Made by a program: the position numbers and the translations under genes. From a virus: a stretch of 22,370 bases of DNA. The first letter of the stretch is position 1. Each line of letters begins with the position of its first letter. The notes beneath the pieces were generated by a model. The model was not told the origin of the DNA, made no database searches, and was given only the letters and a program-made list of their open reading frames with translations. Location of the stretch: positions 1-22,370 of the IMG/VR virus record IMGVR_UViG_3300031772_000313. One strand, given 5' to 3'. Positions 7,888 to 15,572 of this stretch are shown here, in pieces.

Positions 7888-10217
7888 CATATAATGATTT
7901 TTTATATCAGAAAAACAAAAAGGAACAATCTAAACAAATAGTTATTGATCGTGAAGATCTTCATCCTTCCCTTTTTGAATATGAAAAGGATCTTGTTTTA
8001 TGGGCTCTGAATAAAGGAAGGGCGGCGTTATTTACGATGACAGGGACAGGGAAAACACTGATGCAATTGGCTTATGCTGAAAAGGTTTATACTGAAAAGA
8101 AAGTAAATGTTTTGATCCTCGCTCCTCTTGGAGTTGTTCAACAAACAATAAGAGAAGCAAAAGAGAAGCTTGATCTTACTGTTTTAGATTTGAAAAAAAA
8201 TGATTTTAAGAATTTTTCCGGCATTAACATAACAAATTATGAAAACTTACATAATATCAATAGTTATGATTATGGTTGTATAATCTTGGATGAAAGCTCA
8301 ATAATAAAAAATTATTCTGGGAAAATAAGAAATACTGTAATTGATCTTTTTCATAAGACGCAATATAGATTATGTTGCACTGCTACACCAGCGCCTAATG
8401 ATTATATGGAAATCGGGAATACAGCGGAGTTTTTAGGGATTATGAAACGTAAAGAAATGCTTTCAATGTTCTTTGTACATGATAGCAGCGACACTCAAAA
8501 ATGGAGGTTAAAAAAGCACGCTGAGGGCAAATTCTGGGATTGGTTATCTTCATGGGCGGTGGTGTTAGTCAATCCGTCGGATCTGGGGTATTCGGATGCC
8601 CGATTCACATTACCGGAATTAGTAATAAGGGAAGTTGTAATACCAAGTGATCATAAGTTCAAAAAAACACTCTTTGCAACACAAGCAGAAACATTAGATG
8701 AAAGGCGAGAAGCCCGAAAACTAACAATAAATGAAAAAGTTAAATTGATCGCTGAGAATATAAACAATTCTAATGAAATTCATATTGTTTGGTGCGATCT
8801 TAATATAGAATCGGATAAGTTGAAAAGGGCTATAAAAGATAGTGTTGAAGTTAAAGGATCGGACTCATCGGAACATAAAGAAAAATCCTTGTTGGAATTC
8901 ACACAAGGAAAAATCAAATGCCTAATCTCAAAACCTTCTATCTGTGGATTTGGTTTAAATTTTCAGGTTTGTCATAATGTTCATTTCATAGGGTTGTCGG
9001 ATAGTTTTGAGGATTATTTTCAAGCTGTTAGACGTTGTTGGCGATTTGGACAGAAAGAAAAAGTTATAGTTAATATCTATACTTCTATTTTAGAAGGATC
9101 TGTGTATGAAAATATAAAGCGAAAAGAATTTGATTTTTTAAGAATGGTGGATGAAATGCGTTTGTTGACAATTGAAAACGTTAAAAATGATATAAATAAA
9201 ATAAAAAAAGTAGAATCTGATTATAATCCGGGCGTTGATATGTTTGTTTGTTCAAATTTAGGAGGTTTAAGAAAAAACATGAAAGTAATCGATCAAAAAA
9301 TAACGGATGATTATAGTGCTTATTGCGGTGATAATGTCGAGGTTTTGCAAGGTTTAAAGGACGGTGCGGTAGATTATGCCATTTTTAGTCCTCCCTTCGC
9401 TGATCTTTATTGTTATTCTGATTCGGATCGTGACATGGGAAATTCAAAAAATTATGATGAGTTTTGGAAACATTTTACATTTTTGGTTGCTGAGTTAAAA
9501 AGAGTAGTGAAAAAAGGGCGGTTGGTATCGATACACTGTATGAACATACCAGCATTAAAAGAGCGTGATGGTTATATTGGGATAAAAGATTTCAAATCAG
9601 ATATAATAAAAGCTTTTCAAGATGTGGGGTTTATTTATCATAGTGATCTTGTTATATGGAAAGATCCTTTATTGGAAGCAGTAAGGACAAAGTCATTAGG
9701 ATTATTACATAAGCAGCTTTGTAAAGATTCGTCATTATCTCGACAGGGTTTACCAGATTATATTATAACGATGCGAAATGGGGGAGAAAATTCTATTTTT
9801 ATTGCTAAACCAGAAGGGTTTAAAAATAGTGTATATGCTGGATCAGATGTTATAGAAGATATAGAAGGTGTCGAAAGAAGTCATTTAATTTGGCGTAAAT
9901 ACGCAAGTCCTGTTTGGATGGATATTCGACAAACAAACGTGCTGAATAAAAATGATGCAAGGGGTGAAAAAGATGAGAAGCATATTTGTCCGTTGCAATT
10001 AGATGTGATTGATCGTTGTGTAGAGTTGTGGTCTAATCCGGGCGAGGTTGTGCTTGATCCTTTTGGAGGTATCGGATCAAGTGGTGCTAGATGTATAGAA
10101 TTAGATAGAAAAGCGATTATAATAGAGTTGAAAAAAGTTTATTATGCTCAGAGTATTTTTAACTTAGATCGTGCTGTGAAAGATAAAAAATTAAATATTT
10201 TTGGAGGTGAAAAATGA
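7884..10217 (+). CDS. SNF2-type DEAD/H helicase fused to a beta-class DNA methyltransferase
   Basis: The protein has 777 residues and starts in an ATGA overlap with the polymerase gene, with GAGGTGG as SD. Residues 1-440 form an SNF2/SF2 motor: FTMTGTGKT (motif I, about 50), ILDESS (motif II, about 134), TATPAPND (motif III, about 167), ICGFGLNFQ and QAVRRCWRFGQ (motif VI, about 382). The methyltransferase spans about 475-777: GDNVEVLQGLKDGAVDYAIFSPPF, with catalytic motif IV SPPF near 501, and LDPFGGIGSSG near 724 as the SAM-binding motif I. Motif IV before motif I is the beta arrangement. SPPF is commonest in N4-cytosine enzymes, although N6-adenine cannot be excluded. Likely roles are modification of phage DNA against restriction and fork remodelling. 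Confidence 0.9.
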   Translation: MTYNDFLYQKNKKEQSKQIVIDREDLHPSLFEYEKDLVLWALNKGRAALFTMTGTGKTLMQLAYAEKVYTEKKVNVLILAPLGVVQQTIREAKEKLDLTVLDLKKNDFKNFSGINITNYENLHNINSYDYGCIILDESSIIKNYSGKIRNTVIDLFHKTQYRLCCTATPAPNDYMEIGNTAEFLGIMKRKEMLSMFFVHDSSDTQKWRLKKHAEGKFWDWLSSWAVVLVNPSDLGYSDARFTLPELVIREVVIPSDHKFKKTLFATQAETLDERREARKLTINEKVKLIAENINNSNEIHIVWCDLNIESDKLKRAIKDSVEVKGSDSSEHKEKSLLEFTQGKIKCLISKPSICGFGLNFQVCHNVHFIGLSDSFEDYFQAVRRCWRFGQKEKVIVNIYTSILEGSVYENIKRKEFDFLRMVDEMRLLTIENVKNDINKIKKVESDYNPGVDMFVCSNLGGLRKNMKVIDQKITDDYSAYCGDNVEVLQGLKDGAVDYAIFSPPFADLYCYSDSDRDMGNSKNYDEFWKHFTFLVAELKRVVKKGRLVSIHCMNIPALKERDGYIGIKDFKSDIIKAFQDVGFIYHSDLVIWKDPLLEAVRTKSLGLLHKQLCKDSSLSRQGLPDYIITMRNGGENSIFIAKPEGFKNSVYAGSDVIEDIEGVERSHLIWRKYASPVWMDIRQTNVLNKNDARGEKDEKHICPLQLDVIDRCVELWSNPGEVVLDPFGGIGSSGARCIELDRKAIIIELKKVYYAQSIFNLDRAVKDKKLNIFGGEK

Positions 10218-11113
10218 GTTTACATTTAAAATATCGTCCAAAATCATTTATTGATTTTGTAGGCAATGAAGAATTGAAAGCAAGTCTTATAAAAAAAGTA
10301 GAGGATCATAATCGTCCACACACATATTTATTTTTTGGCGATTCGGGTTGTGGTAAAACCACAGCAGCAAGAATTCTTGCTGGTATGCTGACAGGGGAAA
10401 TTATTGAGATAAATGCCAGTGATGATAATGGGATAGATACTGGTAGAGCTATAAATGAGAATTTAAAGTTCAAGAGGCTTGATGGTGGAAATGTTATTTT
10501 TATTATTGATGAGTGTCATAGATTGTCAAAAGCTGCTATGGATTGTTTGTTGAAGCCGTTAGAAGAGCCACCTGAATGGGTTTATTTTTTTCTTTGTACA
10601 ACTGAACCGGACAAGCTCTTGAAAACAATATTGTCAAGATGTGCTAAATACGGAGTGGTAAAACCATCGGAAAAGGAAATGTTTTCTTTTTTGAAAAATA
10701 TTGTTGAAAAAGAAAATAAAACAATCGATGGCGGTGTTCTACGATTTTTATTATCGGTTGTTGGGACAGCTCCAAGGGACTGCCTGACAGCATTAGAAAA
10801 AATAATTGATATAGAAGATGTTGAAAAACAGAAAAATATGATCGATAAATTGGTAGGTGAAAAAACAAAAGTCTTAGATCTTTGCAGACTATTATTAAGT
10901 AGCGCTGAATGGTCAAAATATGCTGAGATATTAAAAGGTTTAGACAGTGATCCTGAGTCTATCCGTTTAGCTGTTTTGGGGTACATGGCTTCTGTCTTGT
11001 TGAATTCTGATAGTCCCAAAGCGGCTTTTGTAATTGATGTTTTTTCAAATAACTTTTTTAGTTCTGGAAAAGCGGGATTGATAAAAGCCTGCTATGATGT
11101 TTTTGTAGGCTAA
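10214..11113 (+). CDS. Clamp loader ATPase (DnaX/RFC-small-subunit-like)
   Basis: The protein has 299 residues. A full SD, GGAGGTGA (10203-10210), and an ATGA overlap define the start. The N-terminus LKYRPKSFIDFVGNEEL is typical of RFC/DnaX proteins. Walker A GDSGCGKTT lies at 42-50, Walker B IIDECHRLS at 97-105, and the arginine-finger SRC motif at 141-143. The lid domain carries APRDCLTALEK. The DnaX zinc-binding cysteines are absent, and the length resembles T4 gp44 or an RFC small subunit. AAA+ clamp loaders open the sliding clamp onto primed DNA. The clamp and polymerase genes lie just upstream. No separate second loader subunit is seen, so it may act as a homo-oligomer or with host subunits. 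Confidence 0.92.
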   Translation: MSLHLKYRPKSFIDFVGNEELKASLIKKVEDHNRPHTYLFFGDSGCGKTTAARILAGMLTGEIIEINASDDNGIDTGRAINENLKFKRLDGGNVIFIIDECHRLSKAAMDCLLKPLEEPPEWVYFFLCTTEPDKLLKTILSRCAKYGVVKPSEKEMFSFLKNIVEKENKTIDGGVLRFLLSVVGTAPRDCLTALEKIIDIEDVEKQKNMIDKLVGEKTKVLDLCRLLLSSAEWSKYAEILKGLDSDPESIRLAVLGYMASVLLNSDSPKAAFVIDVFSNNFFSSGKAGLIKACYDVFVG

Positions 11114-11124
11114 GAGGTGTGTTT

Positions 11125-11268
11125 ATGGATAATACAAAATGTAAAGAAGATGGTTGTCGATCTTTTATAGTACTAACAAATTATTGCTTATATTACAGCT
11201 TATCAGTCAATGATTTGAAAAGTTGTGCATATAGAGAAAATTCAAAACAAGGAGAGTGTAAAAAATGA
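11125..11268 (+). CDS. Small Cys-rich protein (47 residues)
   Basis: This short gene has AAGAGGTG (11112-11119) 5 bases before ATG 11125, and it ends in an ATGA overlap with the next gene. That is the same coupling used throughout the operon, and it supports real coding. It encodes five cysteines (C6, C11, C21, C34, C45), including KCKEDGCRSF and LKSCAYRE. The spacing could suit a small zinc-binding fold, but no family is recognised. Its place between the clamp loader and the recombination genes suggests a small accessory factor for DNA metabolism. Confidence 0.7.
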   Translation: MDNTKCKEDGCRSFIVLTNYCLYYSLSVNDLKSCAYRENSKQGECKK

Positions 11269-11777
11269 ACTATGAGCAACGTGATATTAGTATCAACAAA
11301 TTTAGGTTGGATGAAGAATTTATAAAGCAACCTGATATGATGCTATTTTTTTCTGATGAATTAGCAGAGATCAACAAAGCGGCCAATGATTCTTGTACAA
11401 GGGTTAATGAGGTTAAAGATGAATTGGAAAAGGTTAAAGCTGAAATTAGTTTGAAGATTCGACAAGGTGAAGGTATCCCGGAAGGTATAAAAATAACCGA
11501 AGAGGCCATTAAGGGGCTTCTTTTAACTAATGATTTAGTTAAGGAAGTGCATAAAAAACTTTATGATTGTAAGTACAAAGAAAATGAACTAATTGAGAAA
11601 AGAGATCGCATAGCCTCAATTGTTGACGCTTTAAGGCATCGAAAGAGTTCATTAGAAAACTTGACCCAACTATACCAAATGGGGTATTTTTCTATGCCAA
11701 AATCGGCTGAAATTGTGAGGGGTGTTGATTTAAGACAAAAACAAGGTTTAAATAAAAATAAAAGAGAGGTTGAATAA
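11265..11777 (+). CDS. Coiled-coil protein, candidate UvsY-like recombination mediator
   Basis: The protein has 170 residues. GGAGAG lies about 9 bases before ATG 11265. The N-terminus QRDISINKFRLDEEFIKQP is followed by helical, heptad-like sequence from about 28 to 145 and ends in the segment ALRHRKSSLENLTQLYQMGYFSMP. That layout (IDKYRLDEE, then a long helix, then ALDHRKKALE..L...YFS.P) is one I recall from phage proteins next to SSB genes, some annotated as UvsY-like. The context fits: it directly precedes the SSB gene with no gap, and the recombinase follows. UvsY-type proteins load the recombinase onto SSB-coated ssDNA. The coiled coil is seen; the role is inferred. Confidence 0.6.
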   Translation: MNYEQRDISINKFRLDEEFIKQPDMMLFFSDELAEINKAANDSCTRVNEVKDELEKVKAEISLKIRQGEGIPEGIKITEEAIKGLLLTNDLVKEVHKKLYDCKYKENELIEKRDRIASIVDALRHRKSSLENLTQLYQMGYFSMPKSAEIVRGVDLRQKQGLNKNKREVE

Positions 11778-12821
11778 ATGGATAAAAATAGAGAAGAGAA
11801 AAGAAGACGATTAAGAGAAAAAATGCAGAATGATGTAAAAGATCGAGATGTGAAGAGCGGCTCTTCTGGGAAGCGTTTGTATGATTTAAAAAATTATAAG
11901 GATGTTAAATTTTTTACAGTAAAGAAGCAAGAAGGAAGAGCAAAGGCTTTGGTGAAGTTGGATATAATGCCGTACATCGTATCATCAAAAAATCATCCTG
12001 ATTACGCTAAATTAAAAAAAAGTGGTATCGATGAGGATTATTTGATCGAATTATGGACGCATACGTTTATCGGTGTAAAAAAAGATAGTTTTCTTTGTCT
12101 GGATAAAATGTATGGCAAACCTTGCCCTATTTGCGAAGAGATGAAGCGTTTATATGAGAATGGGGATAAAAAGAAAGCCGAATCATTAAGACCGAAGCAT
12201 AGGGTTTTGTACAATGTGATTGATGTGCTCTCAGATTCAAAAGATATTATGCTTTTTGAAACGCCTTATGCTTTCTTTCAAAAGATAATGCTTGACGAGT
12301 TGCATGATTACGCTGCCGAAAATGCGGAGGGTTTTCCGATATTAGCCGATATTGAAGAGGGTTATACTGTTAGCTGTAAGGGCACAGAATGCACGTATGA
12401 AGGTAAAAAGTATTTTGAATATGATTCATTCACGTTTCAAAAAAGAAAGGCTTATCCTGAAAGCATTTTGAAAAGAACAATACCACTCGATGCTATTCTT
12501 AATGTTCCAACTTATGAAGAAGTCGCTGCAAGTTTTTTTGGTAATGATTCAGAAGATGATGAGGAAGAAGAAGAAAAGCAAGCAAAAGAACCAGAAAAAA
12601 AGGACGATAAACACATTGCTAAAAAAGCAGATGATCAAGAAGACCAAAAGAAAAAGCATGATCGTGAAGATGTAGTAAAAACTTCTAATACTTCTGATAT
12701 TGTTTGTGAATACGGCTATGTTTTTGGCACTGATTATGATGATCATTATGAATGCGCTGATTGTAATAATTGGCGTGAATGTAAACAGAAAAAAAACGAT
12801 ATGGATGACATTCCGTTTTAG
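11778..12821 (+). CDS. gp32-like single-stranded DNA-binding protein
   Basis: The protein has 347 residues and starts directly after the upstream stop, with AGAGG as SD. A basic N-terminus (EEKRRRLREKM) is followed by an OB-fold region with a putative zinc site: H95, C107, C116 and C119 in THTF...LCLDKMYGKPCPICEE. This matches the His-Cys-Cys-Cys spacing style of T4 gp32. A low-complexity acidic/Lys-rich linker spans about 255-305. A second Cys cluster follows (C310, C326, C329, C335). The protein ends in DDIPF, the tip of bacterial SSB proteins that docks partner enzymes. It should coat ssDNA at the fork and during recombination. A terminator follows it. Confidence 0.88.
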   Translation: MDKNREEKRRRLREKMQNDVKDRDVKSGSSGKRLYDLKNYKDVKFFTVKKQEGRAKALVKLDIMPYIVSSKNHPDYAKLKKSGIDEDYLIELWTHTFIGVKKDSFLCLDKMYGKPCPICEEMKRLYENGDKKKAESLRPKHRVLYNVIDVLSDSKDIMLFETPYAFFQKIMLDELHDYAAENAEGFPILADIEEGYTVSCKGTECTYEGKKYFEYDSFTFQKRKAYPESILKRTIPLDAILNVPTYEEVAASFFGNDSEDDEEEEEKQAKEPEKKDDKHIAKKADDQEDQKKKHDREDVVKTSNTSDIVCEYGYVFGTDYDDHYECADCNNWRECKQKKNDMDDIPF

Positions 12822-12835
12822 TTTTTTGGCTTGTT

Positions 12836-12870
12836 AGTGGTGGGGGTTTTAATGCCTCCACTTATTTTTT
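12836..12870 (+). terminator. Probable intrinsic terminator between SSB and recombinase genes
   Basis: AGTGG (12836-12840) plus the following G-run pairs with CCTCCACT (12855-12862), with a one-base bulge and one G-T pair. CTTATTTTTTAT follows. It lies in a 66-base gap between two otherwise tightly packed genes. The SD AGGGG (12878-12882) follows at once, so partial termination that lowers recombinase expression relative to SSB is plausible. Confidence 0.65.
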
Positions 12871-12887
12871 ATGTATTAGGGGTTTGT

Positions 12888-13982
12888 ATGGAAAAAATAA
12901 ATTATATATCTTCCGGGAATACATTATTGGATATACAGCTAGGTGGTGATACTAATATTATGGGTTATCGTTTGGGGCGTATATATAATATTGTAGGGGA
13001 TTCGTCAACGTGTAAAACTTTTATGTGTTGCGAGATGCTTGCATATAATATTCATAAGTATAAAGAAAAACTTAAATGGGTGTATGATGATTGTGAGAGC
13101 GGTTTTACATTTGATTCAAAAAAGCTTTATGGTGTTAATCTTTCACAAAATAAGGAAAAATCTCAAACAGTTGAAAAGGCTTTGTATAATATTACAAAAT
13201 TCCAAGAAGGATTAAAAAAAGATGAAATTGGTATTTATATTGTTGATTCTCTGGATGGCTTGACGGCTAAGGCAACAGAAGAAAGAATTGATGATCGTAT
13301 TAAAGCAGAGGATAAGGGGGAGGAGTTTAAGGATGGTACTTATGCAATGGACAAGCAAAAGTTTTTAAGCGGTGAATTTTTTCCTCGCATATCTGAAATT
13401 CTTGAAGAAAATGGTAATGTTCTACTAATTATTATTAGTCAGGTTCGAGAGAAGATCGGTGTTTTTTTTGGTGAAAAGCTTGCTCGATCAGGTGGCAGAG
13501 CTTTAAATTTTTATAGTCATACGGTAAACTGGTTGGCGGTTACTGAAACACTTGAAAAAAATGGATTAGCGGCTGGTGTGGTAATAAAAATAAAATCAAA
13601 AAAATCAAAGACACCTCGACCTTACAGAGAAGTATTTATAACTTTTCTGTATGATTATGGTATGGATGATACCGCTTCATGTGTTGATTTTCTTTTTGAT
13701 ATGAGAACTGAAAAAGGCAGTTTGAAAGAAAAGTTTTTGAAAAAGCAGAAGGAGAAAAAGGACGATGAAAAAAAAGAGAATCTCTTAACTTTCAAAGATA
13801 TTGCAGCACAGACAAGGGATCTACTGATTAGACAAATAGAAGAGAAAAATTATCAATCTGATTTACGCTTTGAAACCACTGAAAAATGGGAAGAGAGGGA
13901 AAGAAGTATTCTATCAAATCGGTTACCTAAATTCGGAGATTTAGGAGACTTGCAAAAGATTAAAAAAGGAGTGTCTAAATGA
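12888..13982 (+). CDS. RecA/UvsX-like recombinase ATPase
   Basis: The protein has 364 residues. AGGGG sits 5 bases before ATG 12888. A longer in-frame extension to 12831 would run through the terminator hairpin and is rejected. The RecA-like core has Walker A GDSSTCKT at residues 37-44, WVYDDCESG, Walker B IGIYIVDSLDG (about 114-124), LLIIISQVREKIG as the switch region, and RSGGRALNFYSH. The C-terminal third is charged. The Walker A glycine before Lys is Cys42 (TGT, one base from GGT), which is unusual. The preceding UvsY-like and SSB genes and the following resolvase gene support a strand-exchange role. A Sak4-like annealing ATPase is the alternative. Confidence 0.85.
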   Translation: MEKINYISSGNTLLDIQLGGDTNIMGYRLGRIYNIVGDSSTCKTFMCCEMLAYNIHKYKEKLKWVYDDCESGFTFDSKKLYGVNLSQNKEKSQTVEKALYNITKFQEGLKKDEIGIYIVDSLDGLTAKATEERIDDRIKAEDKGEEFKDGTYAMDKQKFLSGEFFPRISEILEENGNVLLIIISQVREKIGVFFGEKLARSGGRALNFYSHTVNWLAVTETLEKNGLAAGVVIKIKSKKSKTPRPYREVFITFLYDYGMDDTASCVDFLFDMRTEKGSLKEKFLKKQKEKKDDEKKENLLTFKDIAAQTRDLLIRQIEEKNYQSDLRFETTEKWEERERSILSNRLPKFGDLGDLQKIKKGVSK

Positions 13983-14494
13983 GAGATTTTTACATCGGTA
14001 TTGATAACGGTGTGACTGGTACTATTGCGATTGTGGACGGTAAGGGCTGTGGTGAAATGTTTAAAACCCCTGTTATTAAACAACAAGACTATACAAAGAA
14101 AATTCAAAATGTTAGTCGCTTAGACGTTCACGCTGTTTTAAAAATTTTACGATCTTGTATAGAAGCAGAAGAAACCAAATCATCAAACATAAAGGTTATT
14201 ATTGAGCGACCGTTTACAAATAACAATAGGATATATGCAAAAGCTGAACATTCAGCTATGCGGTGTTTTGAGGCTTTCTTAATTATTTTTGATATGCTTT
14301 GTCTACCGTACCAGATCATCGATTCCAGAGATTGGCAAAAAATAATGCTGGGGGGTAGGAAAGGCGATGATACAAAAAAATTAAGCATGGATAAAGGTTT
14401 ACAACTTTTCCCAACACAAAAAGAAATAATTATGAGACATAAAGACGCTGACAGTCTCTTAATGGCTGAATGGGCTAGGCGTGTGAATTTATAA
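13979..14494 (+). CDS. RuvC-like Holliday junction resolvase
   Basis: The protein has 171 residues. It has an ATGA overlap with the recombinase gene and AAGGAGTG as SD. The RNase H-fold residues of RuvC are present: D9 in FYIGIDNGVTGTIAI, E76 in VIIERPF, and D156/D158 in RHKDADSLLMAEWA. Its length matches bacterial RuvC. Such enzymes form dimers and cut four-way junctions symmetrically. After strand exchange by the upstream recombinase it would resolve joint molecules, and possibly branched phage DNA before packaging. Confidence 0.88.
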   Translation: MRDFYIGIDNGVTGTIAIVDGKGCGEMFKTPVIKQQDYTKKIQNVSRLDVHAVLKILRSCIEAEETKSSNIKVIIERPFTNNNRIYAKAEHSAMRCFEAFLIIFDMLCLPYQIIDSRDWQKIMLGGRKGDDTKKLSMDKGLQLFPTQKEIIMRHKDADSLLMAEWARRVNL

Positions 14495-14507
14495 AAAGGA
14501 ATTGAAA

Positions 14508-15572
14508 ATGATCAATCGAATAAAATTAACTAATTTTCAAATTCATGAGTCATTAGAGCTTATGTTTAATGAGGGTGTAAATGCTATCATAGGCTCGTCA
14601 GATTGTGGGAAGTCTGCAGTGATTAGAGCGTTAAGATTTGTACTGCAAAATAAGCCAAACGGAGACGCTTTTATTAGGCACGGAGAGAATTTTACAAAGG
14701 TCGAGCTTGATATTGACAAACATAAAATAATAATGCAGAAAAAAGGACAGACAAGAGAATGTTTTTTTGATGATTTGGTGAATCCGTTATCGGGCTTTGG
14801 TCAAAAGATTCCAAGTCAAATAGAGAATTTAAATTTCTCTGATTTAAACTTCCAATTCCAATTTGATAGACCTTTTTTGTTAGATGATTCGGGTGGTGAG
14901 GTCGGGCGTTTTTTCAATCGTTGCATTGATTTGGATATTATAGACACTTCTTTGAGTGCTATGGATGGTATAAGAAGGACTGCAAAGCATGATTATGAAG
15001 CGAAAATGAAGCAAAAGGAATCATTAGAAGCTGAAATTCAATCATTGGGTTGGATTAACATAGTAGAAAAGAAGCTGAATTTTTTAATCATTCAACAAAA
15101 GAAAATAGAAAAAAGGGAGGAGTTATTAAGACGGCTAATTCCAATTATTGACACTTTGAAAAAGGTGATGGCGGCTAGGGACAAAAAAAAGCTACTTGAT
15201 TCTACTATGCTTGAAGCTGTTTATCAGCGTGTACAAAGAAATATAGAAAGAAGAGGGAATGTAAAAAGGGTAAATGATCTTGTTATTTTAATTAAAAATG
15301 TTGAAGAAAAGAAGAAAATCAATTATATACAGGATTCTATATATGAATCCATTGATCTATCAGATTGTTATAAAAAGAGCCAAGATCTTACAAAAAGGAA
15401 AAATAATCTTAAAAATACGGCTCTGGTAATGAGCTTTTTAACCGCCAGCAAAAAAAATTTAGCTGTTAAGTTAGAAAAACAATCCTTTTTGGATCAAGAA
15501 TTAAAAAGTATAAAAATTGATGTGTGTCCAATTCATAAATGTGTTTGTCCGATTGAGGGGGTTATTTTATGA
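14508..15572 (+). CDS. Split Rad50/SbcC-type ATPase, N-terminal half
   Basis: The protein has 354 residues. AAGGA (14496-14500) is 7 bases before ATG 14508; an in-frame TTG at 14502 is less likely. The N-terminus INRIKLTNFQIHESLEL and Walker A GSSDCGKS (29-36) are typical of SMC/Rad50/RecF ATPases, and SQIENLNFSDLNFQFQFD matches the Q-loop region. Heptad-rich sequence runs from about 165 to 330. A Cys cluster (C340, C345, C347; CPIHKCVCP) near the end may be a zinc-hook remnant. No signature motif or Walker B is present; these lie in the gene at 17545. It probably pairs with that protein and the nuclease at 15569 for DNA-end processing. Confidence 0.87.
   Translation: MINRIKLTNFQIHESLELMFNEGVNAIIGSSDCGKSAVIRALRFVLQNKPNGDAFIRHGENFTKVELDIDKHKIIMQKKGQTRECFFDDLVNPLSGFGQKIPSQIENLNFSDLNFQFQFDRPFLLDDSGGEVGRFFNRCIDLDIIDTSLSAMDGIRRTAKHDYEAKMKQKESLEAEIQSLGWINIVEKKLNFLIIQQKKIEKREELLRRLIPIIDTLKKVMAARDKKKLLDSTMLEAVYQRVQRNIERRGNVKRVNDLVILIKNVEEKKKINYIQDSIYESIDLSDCYKKSQDLTKRKNNLKNTALVMSFLTASKKNLAVKLEKQSFLDQELKSIKIDVCPIHKCVCPIEGVIL

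Noticed and set aside
7884-10217. DISARM- or restriction-type defence locus based on SNF2 plus methyltransferase
   Set aside because: Both activities are in one chain and lie within a replication operon. No nuclease, DUF1998 or phospholipase D partner is present.
10582-11019. Two - strand open frames over the clamp loader gene
   Set aside because: There is no SD or recognisable product, and the + strand gene is strongly supported by AAA+ motifs.
12549-12746. Hydrophobic open frames antisense and out of frame to the SSB acidic linker
   Set aside because: They mirror the low-complexity GAA/AAA-rich linker. There is no SD, and the sense frame is clearly coding.
12831-12887. Longer N-terminus for the recombinase starting at a TTG at 12831
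   Set aside because: It would translate through the terminator hairpin and lacks an SD. AGGGG with correct spacing precedes ATG 12888.
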